Shown: in pieces, positions 10,765 through 19,197 of the stretch
How positions within the stretch are numbered: position 1 is the stretch's first letter
Layout: each line of letters starts with the position of its first letter
NCBI RefSeq assembly: GCF_001557235.1
Contig: NZ_LSJI01000148.1
Span: 1 to 21,757 of the forward strand
From: Phenylobacterium sp. CCH9-H3
GTDB lineage: Bacteria > Pseudomonadota > Alphaproteobacteria > Caulobacterales > Caulobacteraceae
Reading direction: 5' to 3'
Length of the DNA: 21,757 nt
The notes under the pieces: generated by a model
Database searches by the model: none
Seen by the model: the letters and a program-made list of their open reading frames with translations, nothing else
What the model was told of the DNA's origin: nothing
Program-made: the position numbers and the translations under genes

Positions 10765-11931
10765 TCAGTTCCTCAAGATCGCCAGACTGCCGTCACCGAG
10801 ATCGCCCCATCCGGTGACCAGGCCGATACTGGCCCCCGGCACCTGTCGCGCACCGGCGTCGCCGCGAAGTTGGCGCACGGCTTCCAGCACATGATTGAGT
10901 CCCCAGACGTGGGCTTCGCTAAGCAGACCGCCATGGGTGTTCAGCGGATAGCGACCGCCGAGCTGAATCTGGCCGTCTTTCACAAAGTCGTAGATGCCGC
11001 CGGGCGCGCTGAACCCCAGCGCCTCCAGCTGCAGCAGCACGACATAGGTAAAGCAGTCGTAGACCTGCAGGAAGTCCATGTCGCGGGCGGTGACGCCGGC
11101 CATCTCGAAGGCTCGGGGCGCGGCGTAGGACAGGCCGATCTTGAGCATGTCGGGCCGGGAGGGAATGTCATCTGCCGGATAGGGGTGGCCCTCCGCGGCG
11201 CCGGCGATCAGCACGGGCCGGTGCGGCATGTCGCGCGCCCGCTCGGCGCTGGTGACCACAACCGCGCAGGCGCCATCCGTCTCGAGGCAGCAGTCGTACA
11301 GACGGAAGGGCTCGGAAATCCACCGCGCGCCCAGGTATGCGTCCATGTCCAGAGGTTGGCCATAGGTCACGGCCCTTGGATTGAGCTGGGCGTGCGCACG
11401 GCAGGCCAGGGCCACCTCGCCCATCGCCTCTTCGGGCACCCCGTAGAGGTGCTTGTGGCGCATGGCGATCCAGGAATACATTTGCGCCGGCATCATCACG
11501 CCGTAGGGCATGTAGAAGCCCTGAATCGTCCGGGTCAGGGTGTTCATGTTCATGGCGCGCTGCGGCGGCCGGCCCGGCTTGGGACGGAGCGCGGAGTAGC
11601 CATTCCAGCCCAGCACCACGAGCACGTTGTCGGCGATGCCGGCGGCGACGGCCGTGGCGGCGTTCTGCAGCGCCGTCGTTGGGCTCGCCCCGCCCATATG
11701 GACGGTCGAGGCGTAGCGCAGCACATCGACGCCCAGATTGGCGGCCAACTCCTCGGAGGTGGTGTAGATCGGCGGTGGGACCATGCCATCGATCTGCGAG
11801 GGCTTGAGCCCCGCGTCGGCGATGGCCTTGCGGGCCGCCTCCAGCATCAGGTCCACGGCGGTGCGTTCCGAGCCTTTGACGTACTCGGTCTCGCCGATGC
11901 CAACGATGGCGGCCTTGTCGCTGAAACTCAC
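10765..11931 (-). CDS. Thiolase-like retro-aldolase (Ltp2 / SCP-x lipid-transfer type)
   Basis: A 388-residue thiolase-fold enzyme. The N-terminal half is [14 protein letters not shown]...[18 protein letters not shown]. At the place of the nucleophilic Cys of true thiolases it reads [14 protein letters not shown] (78-91) with no Cys. The C-terminal half has the Ltp2-type [14 protein letters not shown] (290-303) and [17 protein letters not shown] (331-347). The Ltp2 family cleaves beta-hydroxyacyl-CoAs, including tertiary alcohols, into a ketone and a short acyl-CoA, with a DUF35 partner; that partner is the next gene. I chose GTG 11931 ([11 protein letters not shown]) because AGGA lies 7 nt upstream and the family begins there; ATG 11955 and an ATG at 12009 overlapping the dehydrogenase gene are alternatives. 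A noncatalytic or different thiolase-like role is possible. Confidence 0.88.
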   Translation of the reverse strand: MSFSDKAAIVGIGETEYVKGSERTAVDLMLEAARKAIADAGLKPSQIDGMVPPPIYTTSEELAANLGVDVLRYASTVHMGGASPTTALQNAATAVAAGIADNVLVVLGWNGYSALRPKPGRPPQRAMNMNTLTRTIQGFYMPYGVMMPAQMYSWIAMRHKHLYGVPEEAMGEVALACRAHAQLNPRAVTYGQPLDMDAYLGARWISEPFRLYDCCLETDGACAVVVTSAERARDMPHRPVLIAGAAEGHPYPADDIPSRPDMLKIGLSYAAPRAFEMAGVTARDMDFLQVYDCFTYVVLLQLEALGFSAPGGIYDFVKDGQIQLGGRYPLNTHGGLLSEAHVWGLNHVLEAVRQLRGDAGARQVPGASIGLVTGWGDLGDGSLAILRN

Positions 11932-11987
11932 GGCTCTTTCCTGTCTTCCGAACATCGGCGTAGCGTTACGACCTGACGACTGTCGCT

Positions 11988-13082
11988 CTAGGTGGGCGGG
12001 ATCAGGCACGAGTGGATGGACTCATCTCCGGCCACCTGGCGCGCGAGCGTCCGGATGGCCAGTTCGGCGTCCTTCAACTCGAAGTCGTGGGTGTGCATCA
12101 ACTCGAGGGGCAGCGACCGCGCCTCAATCAGGTTGATAGCCTTGCCATAACCCGATGAGGTCACCCCGATCGCGCCCTTGATCGTGATTTCCTTGAAGAC
12201 GATCAGATCGGAGACGAAGTCGGGTATGGGCTTGAAGCCCTTGACGCCCGCCAGCACGATCGTCCCGCCGGCCTTCACATAGCTCAGGGCTTCGCGCACC
12301 GGGTCAGTGGCGTAGGACGTCACCTCCACCACTACGTCGGCGCCTCGCCCCCCGGTCAGTTCATGGATGCGCTCAATGGCGTTCTCGTTCTGGACATCGA
12401 TCGTATGGTGCGCCCCGAAGGTCCGGGCGAGGTCTAGCTTCCGGGCGTCTGCGGCCATGCCCGTCACGATAATCTTCCCCGCACCCGCCTGCCGCGCGGC
12501 GATGACGCTGGCCAGACCGCGCTGGCCCGGTCCCAGGATGACGATCGTGTCGCCAACCTGGGTCTGAGGGATCTCCACCGCCCAACGGAACCCCGCCCCC
12601 AGCGGGTTGAACATCACCGCGAGCTCGGGCGGCAAGGTCTTATCCATCTTGTGAACGATCGTGTTGGGGGCGAGGTACATGTACTGAGCGTAGGCGCCCC
12701 AGAGCCCCGGCATGTTCGACAACGGGATGTAGGAATAGATCTGCCGGTCGGCGCACAGGTGGTAGCGGCCGCCTAGGCAGGTGTCACAGCTGTGACAAGA
12801 CAGCATAGTCTCGACGGCGACCCGATCGCCGACATCGACGCCCCAGCGGCGCGCGGCCTTGTCGCCGATCGCCTCGATGATCCCTACGGGCTCGTGCCCG
12901 GGGATCACCGGCATCGGCGTCTTCAGGACACCCTCGAATTGCTCGTAGTCGCTGCCACAGATCCCGCAGGCCTCGATCCTCAGAATGGCGCTGTCGGCTT
13001 CGATATCGGGGATAGGCAAGTCACGCATTTCAAGCGTGCGCGGCGCCGTCTGAACCATCGCGAAGGTCTTGGCGGGAATCAC
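11988..13082 (-). CDS. Zinc-dependent medium-chain alcohol dehydrogenase
   Basis: A 364-residue MDR-family dehydrogenase. The catalytic zinc site is Cys39 (ACGICGSD) with His63-Glu64 (GHE). The structural zinc lobe is Cys96, Cys99, Cys102 and Cys110 (CHSCDTC...C), so both metal sites are complete. A Rossmann domain starts near 176 with [17 protein letters not shown]. The family oxidises primary or secondary alcohols to aldehydes or ketones with NAD(P)+. The start is GTG 13082 ([10 protein letters not shown]) with GGAGG 8 nt upstream. It is the first gene of the nine-gene minus operon, directly behind the divergent promoter that carries the ATAACA inverted repeat. It probably oxidises the alcohol made by a P450. 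An internal Glu/Asp that would fix the cofactor choice was not assigned. Confidence 0.93.
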   Translation of the reverse strand: MIPAKTFAMVQTAPRTLEMRDLPIPDIEADSAILRIEACGICGSDYEQFEGVLKTPMPVIPGHEPVGIIEAIGDKAARRWGVDVGDRVAVETMLSCHSCDTCLGGRYHLCADRQIYSYIPLSNMPGLWGAYAQYMYLAPNTIVHKMDKTLPPELAVMFNPLGAGFRWAVEIPQTQVGDTIVILGPGQRGLASVIAARQAGAGKIIVTGMAADARKLDLARTFGAHHTIDVQNENAIERIHELTGGRGADVVVEVTSYATDPVREALSYVKAGGTIVLAGVKGFKPIPDFVSDLIVFKEITIKGAIGVTSSGYGKAINLIEARSLPLELMHTHDFELKDAELAIRTLARQVAGDESIHSCLIPPT

Positions 13083-13114
13083 GGGTTTCGCCTCCAGCTG
13101 CGCGGCGATTGTTC

Positions 13115-13152
13115 ATAACACATATATGTGGCCGGGAACGTATATCTGTTAT
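13115..13152. promoter_or_regulatory. Putative operator in the divergent main promoter: paired ATAACA(C/G)ATATA arms
   Basis: The arm at 13115-13126 and the arm at 13141-13152 are inverted repeats matching at 11 of 12 positions, separated by 14 bp. A perfect 12-bp palindrome CACATATATGTG lies at 13119-13130. The stretch is strikingly AT-rich within GC-rich DNA. It sits 33-70 bp upstream of the dehydrogenase start and about 75 bp upstream of the CMD gene, so it probably contains both promoters and their control site. A related sequence is found at 20018-20037. No -35/-10 pair was assigned with confidence. Confidence 0.6.
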
Positions 13153-13228
13153 ATCTCCATCTAGGCAAGGATCTTCGATCAGCTTCCGCAGGCTCACGCC
13201 CTCAGCCCTTCGCATTGGAATGAACGCA

Positions 13229-13804
13229 ATGACCGCAGACGTCCCGAGGATCGAACTTCTGAGTCTGGAAGAGGCGGCGAACGCGGCCGGGTCGGCGGGG
13301 ATTTCCGAACAGATGGCGCCGCTCAGCGTGTTTCGCGTCCTCCTTCGGCATCCCGCGGTCGCGGGCGAGCTTGCCTCCACGCTGACTACCCTCCTCTTTC
13401 GAGGCAACAAGCTCGACGCCCGCCTGCGCGAACTGATCATCATGCGGATCGGCTGGAGGACCGGCTCGGTCTATGAGTGGACCCAGCACTGGCGGGTGGC
13501 CCGCGGGCTCGACATACCCGAGGCCGACCTGGCGGCTGCCCGTGATTGGCGAAGGGCGACGAATCTGTCGGAGGCCGACAGGGCTGTGTTGCAGGCCACC
13601 GACGACACGCTCGACCAGGGCATGATCTCGGACGCCGCCTGGGAGGCCTGCTGCCTCCACCTGGCGACGGAGGCCGAGCGTATTGAGCTGGTGGTCGCGA
13701 TCGGCAACTGGACCATGTTCTCCCAGCTCCTGAAGAGCCTGCGCATTCCGCTGGAAGACGGTGTCGAAGCCTGGCCGCCGGACGGCCAAGCGCCACGAAC
13801 CTGA
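13229..13804 (+). CDS. Carboxymuconolactone decarboxylase (CMD/AhpD-fold) family protein
   Basis: A 191-residue all-helical protein with the CMD core at about residues 40-110: FRVLLRHPAVAGELA, then LDARLRELIIMRIGWRTGSVYEWTQHWRVARGLDIPEADL. The conserved E of 'RELI' and the H of YEWTQH are present. The redox Cys-x2-Cys pair of AhpD peroxidases is absent, so a thiol peroxidase role is unlikely. Proteins of this subgroup commonly accompany aromatic, steroid and terpenoid degradation genes with undefined activity (decarboxylation, hydration or isomerisation have been proposed). ATG 13229 (MTADVPRIEL) has GGA about 9 nt upstream; ATG 13220 is equally possible, while the frame's far-upstream ATG at 13109 lies inside the operator region and is rejected. 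It is the first gene of the plus-strand operon. Confidence 0.85.
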   Translation: MTADVPRIELLSLEEAANAAGSAGISEQMAPLSVFRVLLRHPAVAGELASTLTTLLFRGNKLDARLRELIIMRIGWRTGSVYEWTQHWRVARGLDIPEADLAAARDWRRATNLSEADRAVLQATDDTLDQGMISDAAWEACCLHLATEAERIELVVAIGNWTMFSQLLKSLRIPLEDGVEAWPPDGQAPRT

Positions 13805-13833
13805 GTGTCCCACCCCATAAAGCCGGAGTTTCC

Positions 13834-14685
13834 ATGACACGCATGCCGATCTCGTCCGATCTCGTCGGGTTGGAGCTCCCTGCCTCCACCCAGACCTGGA
13901 CCTCCAAGGACACCATGCTCTACGCCCTGGGCGTCGGCGGGCGGCCGGCGGAAGACCTGGACTTCATCTATGAAGGCCGCGGCCCGAAGGTCCTGCCGAC
14001 CTATGCGGTAATTCCAGGCGGCACGGCGCTGGGGGGGCTGATGCGCACCGTCGACATGCGCCTGGAGATGCTGCTGCATGGCGAACAGTCCATTGAGCTG
14101 TTCCGGCCCCTGCCCCCCGAAGCCAGCGTCGAGGTGAGCGGCCGCATCACTGAGGTCTGGGACAAGGGAAAGGCTGCCGTACTGGGGGTCGAGGGTGTGG
14201 CCCGCGACGCCGACGGCGACCTTTTCCGGACCCACGCCACGCTATTCGTCCGCGGCGCGGGCGGTTTCGGCGGCGAGCGCGGTCCCCCGGGCGGAGATGG
14301 CGCAGCGCCCGACCGGGCTCCTGATATTATGGCCAGCTTCCAGACCCGTCCCGAACAAGGCGCGATCTACCGGCTGTCGGGAGATCGCAACCCCATCCAT
14401 ATCGACCCGGCGTTCGCCAGGATGGGCGGGTTCGACGCGCCCTTCATGCACGGGCTATGCACCTACGGTATTGTGGGTCGCGCCATCCTGCGAGAGCTAT
14501 GCGCCGACGATTCGGGCGCCTTCCATTCCTTCCAGGGCCGGTTCGCTGACCGGGTGCTGTATGGGGACACTATCGTCACCAAGATCTGGCGCACAGGCGA
14601 CGGCGAGGCCATCGTGCAGGGCGAAACCGCAGACGGCCGTATCGTCCTGTCTCAAGCCAGGGCGAAATTCGCAGTCCCAGCATAG
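13834..14685 (+). CDS. MaoC-family (R)-specific enoyl-CoA hydratase (hydratase-2, double hot-dog)
   Basis: A 283-residue protein with two hot-dog repeats, a degenerate N-terminal one (about 10-140) and a catalytic C-terminal one (about 165-283). The hydratase-2 signature is YRLSGDRNPIHIDPAFA (179-195) with catalytic Asp184 and His189, followed by GGFDAPFMHGLCTYG (198-212). It adds water to 2-enoyl-CoAs to give (R)-3-hydroxyacyl-CoAs, as in the hydratase domain of peroxisomal MFE-2 and in steroid side-chain degradation. GGAG lies 5 nt before ATG 13834. The gene follows the CMD gene by 29 nt and precedes fadH by 8 nt. It is the probable supplier of the hydroxyacyl-CoA that the Ltp2-like enzyme splits. 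Confidence 0.94.
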   Translation: MTRMPISSDLVGLELPASTQTWTSKDTMLYALGVGGRPAEDLDFIYEGRGPKVLPTYAVIPGGTALGGLMRTVDMRLEMLLHGEQSIELFRPLPPEASVEVSGRITEVWDKGKAAVLGVEGVARDADGDLFRTHATLFVRGAGGFGGERGPPGGDGAAPDRAPDIMASFQTRPEQGAIYRLSGDRNPIHIDPAFARMGGFDAPFMHGLCTYGIVGRAILRELCADDSGAFHSFQGRFADRVLYGDTIVTKIWRTGDGEAIVQGETADGRIVLSQARAKFAVPA

Positions 14686-14693
14686 GCATCGAC

Positions 14694-16730
14694 ATGTCGC
14701 CCTATCCTCACCTGCTGTCACCGCTGAACCTGCGGTTCGTGACGCTCCCGAACCGCACGCTGATGGGCTCGATGCACACCGGCCTTGAAGAGGCGCCGGA
14801 TGGATACGATCGGCAGGCTCGGTTCTTCGCCCGACGGGCGCAAGGTGGCGCGGGTCTGATCGTAACTGGTGGCGTATCGCCCAATGAGGCCGGTCGGCTG
14901 GGTCGAAAGGGTGCGGTGATGCGCGAAGCCGCCGTGGCCGGACACGCCCGGATCACGACCGCTGTGCGTCAGTCCGGCGGGCTCATCGTGCTGCAACTCC
15001 TCCACGCCGGCCGCTATGCGCGTCACGACGGCCTCGTCGCCCCGTCACCGATCGCCTCGAGAATTAACCCGCTGACGCCGCGCGAGCTGACCGAGGACGA
15101 GATTCTCCTTACGATTGAGGACTTCGCGAACGCCGCAATGCTGGCCAAGGCGGCTGGCTACGACGGGGTGGAGATCATGGGTTCGGAAGGTTACTTGCTG
15201 AACCAGTTCCTGGCGCCGCGGACCAATCAGCGCACGGATCGCTGGGGGGGCTCTGCAGCCAATCGCCAGCGGCTGCCGGCCGAGATCGTCCGGGCGGTCC
15301 GGGCTCGTTGCGGTGAGGAGTTCATTCTCGTCTACCGGCAGTCGTTGCTCGATCTTGTGGAGGGCGGCAGCACCTTCGACGAGGTGGTCGATCAGGCCAA
15401 GACAGTCGCGGCCGCCGGCGCGAACCTGGTCAATACGGGGATCGGTTGGCACGAGGCGCGGATCCCCACCATCGCCCACATGGTGCCCCGCGGAGCTTTC
15501 GCGTGGGCCGCGGCACGGCTCAGGTCCCATCTCAACTTGCCGGTCGTGGCGTCGAACCGGATCAACACCCCGGAGCTTGCCGACCGCCTCATCGCCGACG
15601 GCAACGCCGACATGGTTTCAATGGCACGGCCCTTCCTGTCCGATCCCGACTTCGTCGCCAAGGCCCGGGCCGGGCGACGCGCCGCGATCAATGTGTGCAT
15701 TGGCTGCAATCAGGCCTGCCTGGACAACGCTTTCACCGGCCAGCTCACGACCTGCATGGTCAATCCCGCCGCCTGCCGCGAGGCCGAATTCGGCGATGTC
15801 GCGGGGCCGATCGAACCCAAGCGTGTCGCGGTCGTTGGCGCGGGGCCCGCGGGCCTGGCCGCGGCGGTGACGAGCGCGGAGCGGGGCCACAGGGTCACCC
15901 TGTTCGAGATGTCAGAGCGGATCGGCGGGCAGTTCAATCTCGCGCGGCGGATTCCGGGAAAGGAGGACTATGCCGAAACCATCGCATATTACGGCGCGCG
16001 GATGTCCGAGCTCGGGGTCGAAGTGCGGTTGGGAACACTTGCCCGCGCGCAGGAGCTTCTCGCCGCCGCCTACGATCATGTGATCCTGGCCACCGGCGTG
16101 GAGCCGCGAGCCCTGGACTCGGTCGGGGTGGACGACCCTCGTGTGCTCACCTATGCGCAGGCCATCGAAATGCCCGAACGAGCGGGCGACACGGTGGCGA
16201 TCCTGGGCGCGGGCGGCATTGGCTTCGACGTGGCTCAACTGCTGGCGCATCCGACTGGCGCGGGCGATCCCACGGAGCCCGACATTGAGGGGTTCTCCCG
16301 GGATTGGGGGATCGACACGGCCTTTACCGAGCGCGGCGCCCTGCAGCGGCCGCCGACGTCCTGGCCGGCGGCCCGACGGGTCACGATCTTCCAGCGAAAG
16401 CCGGGATCAGCATTCGGCGCGGGCCTGAGCAAGACGCGCGGTTGGGCCAACGTCCAGGAGGTGGCGCGCCGCGGTGTCGCCATGACCGGGGATGTCGTCT
16501 ATGGCCATCTCTCGTTGGAGGGCCTGCACATCACAGTGGGCGGCATCCCTCGATTGGTCGTGGCCGACACGTTCGTGTTATGCATCGGCCAGGAGCCGCA
16601 AGCCGGAATCGCCCCGGCGCTGGCGGCTGGGCGGGTTCCATATTCGCTGGTCGGCGGCGCGCGAGACGCTGCTGGTCTGGATGCGGTGCGGGCCATCGAG
16701 GAGGGAACCCGGGCGGCGCTCACGATCTGA
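14694..16730 (+). CDS. 2,4-dienoyl-CoA reductase (NADPH), FadH type, FMN/FAD/[4Fe-4S]
   Basis: A 678-residue three-domain enzyme, close to the length of E. coli FadH. An old-yellow-enzyme-like FMN barrel (1-330) carries Tyr167 (SEGYLLNQF) and His253 (GWHEARIPTI), matching the FadH proton donors. The [4Fe-4S] ligands are Cys335, Cys338, Cys342 and Cys354 (CIGCNQAC and TTC). The FAD domain starts with GAGPAGLAA and the NADPH domain with GAGGIGFD. FadH reduces 2,4-dienoyl-CoAs so that unsaturated acids can enter beta-oxidation; related enzymes reduce other enoates. Here it could remove a second double bond from an unsaturated terpenoid-like chain or reduce a ring enone. It is 8 nt behind the MaoC gene, third in the plus operon. 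The barrel and cofactor sites look complete. Confidence 0.93.
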   Translation: MSPYPHLLSPLNLRFVTLPNRTLMGSMHTGLEEAPDGYDRQARFFARRAQGGAGLIVTGGVSPNEAGRLGRKGAVMREAAVAGHARITTAVRQSGGLIVLQLLHAGRYARHDGLVAPSPIASRINPLTPRELTEDEILLTIEDFANAAMLAKAAGYDGVEIMGSEGYLLNQFLAPRTNQRTDRWGGSAANRQRLPAEIVRAVRARCGEEFILVYRQSLLDLVEGGSTFDEVVDQAKTVAAAGANLVNTGIGWHEARIPTIAHMVPRGAFAWAAARLRSHLNLPVVASNRINTPELADRLIADGNADMVSMARPFLSDPDFVAKARAGRRAAINVCIGCNQACLDNAFTGQLTTCMVNPAACREAEFGDVAGPIEPKRVAVVGAGPAGLAAAVTSAERGHRVTLFEMSERIGGQFNLARRIPGKEDYAETIAYYGARMSELGVEVRLGTLARAQELLAAAYDHVILATGVEPRALDSVGVDDPRVLTYAQAIEMPERAGDTVAILGAGGIGFDVAQLLAHPTGAGDPTEPDIEGFSRDWGIDTAFTERGALQRPPTSWPAARRVTIFQRKPGSAFGAGLSKTRGWANVQEVARRGVAMTGDVVYGHLSLEGLHITVGGIPRLVVADTFVLCIGQEPQAGIAPALAAGRVPYSLVGGARDAAGLDAVRAIEEGTRAALTI

Positions 16731-16752
16731 GCGGCCCCAAGGATTCGAATGC

Positions 16753-17529
16753 ATGCCAAAACCTGATCAGTCCGTCGTTAAGTCCGCCGCCCGGACCCTG
16801 GAAATTTTTGAATACTTCGACGAAGTCCGCAGGCCTGCGCATATCCAGGACGTGGCCTTGGCGCTAGGCTATCCACATTCCAGCACCGCGGCGCTACTCC
16901 GCAGCCTTGCCGATCTCGGCTACCTGGAGTTTTCCTCCGACGACAAGACATTCTTTCCGTCCATCCGGGTCTCCCTGCTCGGTCACTGGGTTGGCGACGA
17001 AATCCTCCCGCTCCGGCGCATTCAGCAGCAGATGCGTGACATCGCAGAGCAAACCCAGATGACCGTGGTGCTGGGTGCGGCGAGCGGCGGTTACTGCCAG
17101 TATGTCCGCGTGATCGAGGGCACGACGCCGATCCGCTACCACGTCAAGGCGGGTACGCGGCGGTGCCTTGCTCGCTCGACCCTGGGCCGCGTGCTGCTGG
17201 CCATGGCCCCTCCCGATCGCAGGGCCCGGCTGATCGCCGAAGGCCTGGCGGTGTGGGACGGCGATGAAGCGCCGCCGCTCGCCGAGGAGGTCGCCAGAGA
17301 CGTTGCCCAGGTCGCCGCCCGAGGGCATGCCTTCCATGCCGGCCTGGTCAACGACAACGCCGCGATGCTGGCCATTCCCCTCTCGTTCAGTCTGCCCGCA
17401 CGTCCGCTGGCCCTTGGCCTGGCCGCCCCTAAGGAGCTGTTCCGGGGTCGCCGCGCCGAGTTGCTCAAGATCATGCGCGACGTGCTCGGGCGCCTCGGAA
17501 GCCCGGGCCCGGCCCGGAAGACCGCCTGA
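16753..17529 (+). CDS. IclR-family transcriptional regulator
   Basis: A 258-residue regulator. The N-terminal winged helix is at about residues 8-65 (SVVKSAARTLEIFEYFDE, then HIQDVALALGYPHSSTAALLRSLADLGYLEF), followed by the GAF-like IclR effector domain (about 75-250: MRDIAEQTQMTVVLG, GTPLRYHV-like GTTPIRYHVKAG, STLGRVLLA, GHAFHAGLVNDNAAMLAIPL). ATG 16753 has AAGGA 9 nt upstream; the open frame further upstream overlaps fadH and is not used. It is the last gene of the plus operon, 22 nt after fadH, so its level follows the pathway genes. IclR proteins bind short palindromes and respond to pathway metabolites, which makes it a good candidate for the sites at 13115-13152 and 20018-20037. Activator or repressor cannot be decided from sequence. 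Confidence 0.93.
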   Translation: MPKPDQSVVKSAARTLEIFEYFDEVRRPAHIQDVALALGYPHSSTAALLRSLADLGYLEFSSDDKTFFPSIRVSLLGHWVGDEILPLRRIQQQMRDIAEQTQMTVVLGAASGGYCQYVRVIEGTTPIRYHVKAGTRRCLARSTLGRVLLAMAPPDRRARLIAEGLAVWDGDEAPPLAEEVARDVAQVAARGHAFHAGLVNDNAAMLAIPLSFSLPARPLALGLAAPKELFRGRRAELLKIMRDVLGRLGSPGPARKTA

Positions 17530-17543
17530 GCGACGGATTTTCG

Positions 17544-17987
17544 TCAGGCAGGTCTGGGGTTCTGAATCAGGACGGTACCCTGCGCCGAGCAGCAAAGCCG
17601 GCCCTCGTTTTCCATCTCGATCCTGACGACCGCAGTTTGTTTGCTCATGGAGATGATTTCAGCGTGCGCTGTGACTGTCCCGCGGCTGACCGGGGCGAGC
17701 AGGTTGATCTTGAACTCGGTCGTGGCCGCCCACTGGCCCTTCTCCATATGGGGGTAGCAGACGCATCCCAACACGTGGTCGCAGGCGGCAGACAGGACGC
17801 CGCCATGCATGTTGCCGAAGCCCGTCAGCAGCTTTGGGTCGACAGCCATCTCCGCTGTGAGTTTGCCTGGTTCCATGGCCACGATCCGCAGGCCCAGGAA
17901 CTCGGGGAGGCCGGTCATCCGATTGCTCGAAGCCATGAAGGCTTCGACCATCTCGGCGTGAAACTCGGGCATTCTGCGCGGGATCAT
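17544..17987 (-). CDS. PaaI-type hot-dog acyl-CoA thioesterase
   Basis: A 147-residue single hot-dog protein. The family core GFGNMHGGVLSAACDHVLG (about 56-74) has the HGG turn and Asp70. It continues with TTEFKINLLAPVSRGTVTAHAEIISMSKQTAVVRIEM, typical of PaaI/YdiI thioesterases that hydrolyse dead-end acyl- or aroyl-CoA and release CoA. I prefer ATG 17987 (MIPRRMPEFH), which has AAAGGA 6 nt upstream; a GTG at 18002 is also open. It is the last gene of the three-gene minus operon and ends 14 nt from the stop of the convergent IclR gene. Likely job: freeing CoA trapped in stalled pathway intermediates. Confidence 0.9.
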   Translation of the reverse strand: MIPRRMPEFHAEMVEAFMASSNRMTGLPEFLGLRIVAMEPGKLTAEMAVDPKLLTGFGNMHGGVLSAACDHVLGCVCYPHMEKGQWAATTEFKINLLAPVSRGTVTAHAEIISMSKQTAVVRIEMENEGRLCCSAQGTVLIQNPRPA

Positions 17988-18005
17988 TCCATTTCCTTTC
18001 ACACT

Positions 18006-19148
18006 TCAGCGAAATCTGTCAGCGCGAGCGAGCGCGGTCTCGGCGCCGCTGACGAGGTCTTCCAGGACGTCCTTGGCGGGGCGAATCGCCTTGATGAGCC
18101 CCATACCCTGGCCCGCGAACCCAGGCGCGATATCCTTACGCTGCTCCAGGGTCGCCGCCGCGAGCACGGGGCCGGCGATGATCGACTGGAAGGGCATGGG
18201 CAGCGGCGACTTCTCCGCGTCCACCCAGGCCTGCGCCCACTTATTGCGGATGATCCTGGCCGGCTTTCCAGTGACGGATTTTGACACTACCGTGTCGCCA
18301 TCGCCGTACTCGACCAAAACCTCCTTCTGGAATTGCTGGATGCCGGCTTCCTCCGTCGCCAGGAACGCGGTGCCCACCCAGGCGCCTTCAGCCCCCAGCA
18401 TCATGGCGGCGGCTACGCCGCGGCCGTCGGTGATACCGCCGGCCCCGAGCACCGGGATGCGCCCGGCCATGGCGTCGACGACCTGGGGTATAAGCGCCAT
18501 GGTGCCGATCGGCGAATTGTGTCCGCCCCCGTCATGTCCCTGAGCGACCACCACGTCGATGCCAGACGCGGCGACCTGCAGTGCGTGCTTCACAGACCCG
18601 ATGACGGCCATGATCTTTGTACCGTTCTCCCGCAGTCGCTCCATCCAGGGGCCGGGGTTTCCCAGGCCCGCGGCGTAGACCGGCACCTTTTCCTCGATCA
18701 CCACCTCCATTTGCGCCTCGAAGAACTCCTTTGAGAAGAACGCGGGGCCGCCCCGAGCTTCGGCGTTGGCGTCCTCGCGCGGACGGACGACCTTTTGCAG
18801 GCCTTCCTGGCGCATGAAGTCGGCTGCAAACGCCTGATAGTCGCCAAGCAGATCCATGGGCGACGGCTTACCGCCCTCGCCGGAGCCTGCCGCCGCGTCG
18901 ACCACCTCGCGGCGGACCGAGGCCGGCAGCAATGTGTCGACGCCGAAGGGCTTGTCGGTGAGCGATCGCACTTCGCGGATCCACGCGCGAAGTTCCTCGG
19001 GCGAGCAGGCTGCGGCGCCAAGGATTCCTAGCCCTCCGGCATTGGAGACCGCCGCTGCCAGGCGGGGAACACTGGCCCCGCCCATTCCGGCGAGGACGAT
19101 GGGATAGCGGATACCGAAAATCTCGCAGATGCGGCTGTGCAAAGCCAT
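18006..19148 (-). CDS. Nitronate monooxygenase / 2-nitropropane dioxygenase-like FMN protein
   Basis: A 380-residue TIM-barrel flavoprotein. The N-terminal signature is FGIRYPIVLAGMGGASVPRLAAAVSNAGGLGILGA (11-45), and FMN and catalytic motifs are VVAQGHDGGGH (200-210, with His210), PVLGAGGITDGRGVAAAMMLGAEGAWVGTAFLA. This fold includes true nitronate oxidases, but also IpdC-like proteins of steroid ring degradation, which act on CoA thioesters. The position between a crotonase and a thioesterase favours a CoA-ester role over nitronate detoxification. An insertion around 88-140 (DAAAGSGEGG to GGPAFFSKEF) is larger than in short nitronate monooxygenases. ATG 19148 has AAGGA 8 nt upstream; the long frame further upstream overlaps the crotonase gene and is a shadow. 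It precedes the thioesterase by 18 nt. Confidence 0.87.
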   Translation of the reverse strand: MALHSRICEIFGIRYPIVLAGMGGASVPRLAAAVSNAGGLGILGAAACSPEELRAWIREVRSLTDKPFGVDTLLPASVRREVVDAAAGSGEGGKPSPMDLLGDYQAFAADFMRQEGLQKVVRPREDANAEARGGPAFFSKEFFEAQMEVVIEEKVPVYAAGLGNPGPWMERLRENGTKIMAVIGSVKHALQVAASGIDVVVAQGHDGGGHNSPIGTMALIPQVVDAMAGRIPVLGAGGITDGRGVAAAMMLGAEGAWVGTAFLATEEAGIQQFQKEVLVEYGDGDTVVSKSVTGKPARIIRNKWAQAWVDAEKSPLPMPFQSIIAGPVLAAATLEQRKDIAPGFAGQGMGLIKAIRPAKDVLEDLVSGAETALARADRFR

Positions 19149-19197
19149 GACAGTGTTCCTTGTCTCTGATGATGAGGGTCGCTGAGCCGATCTTGGG

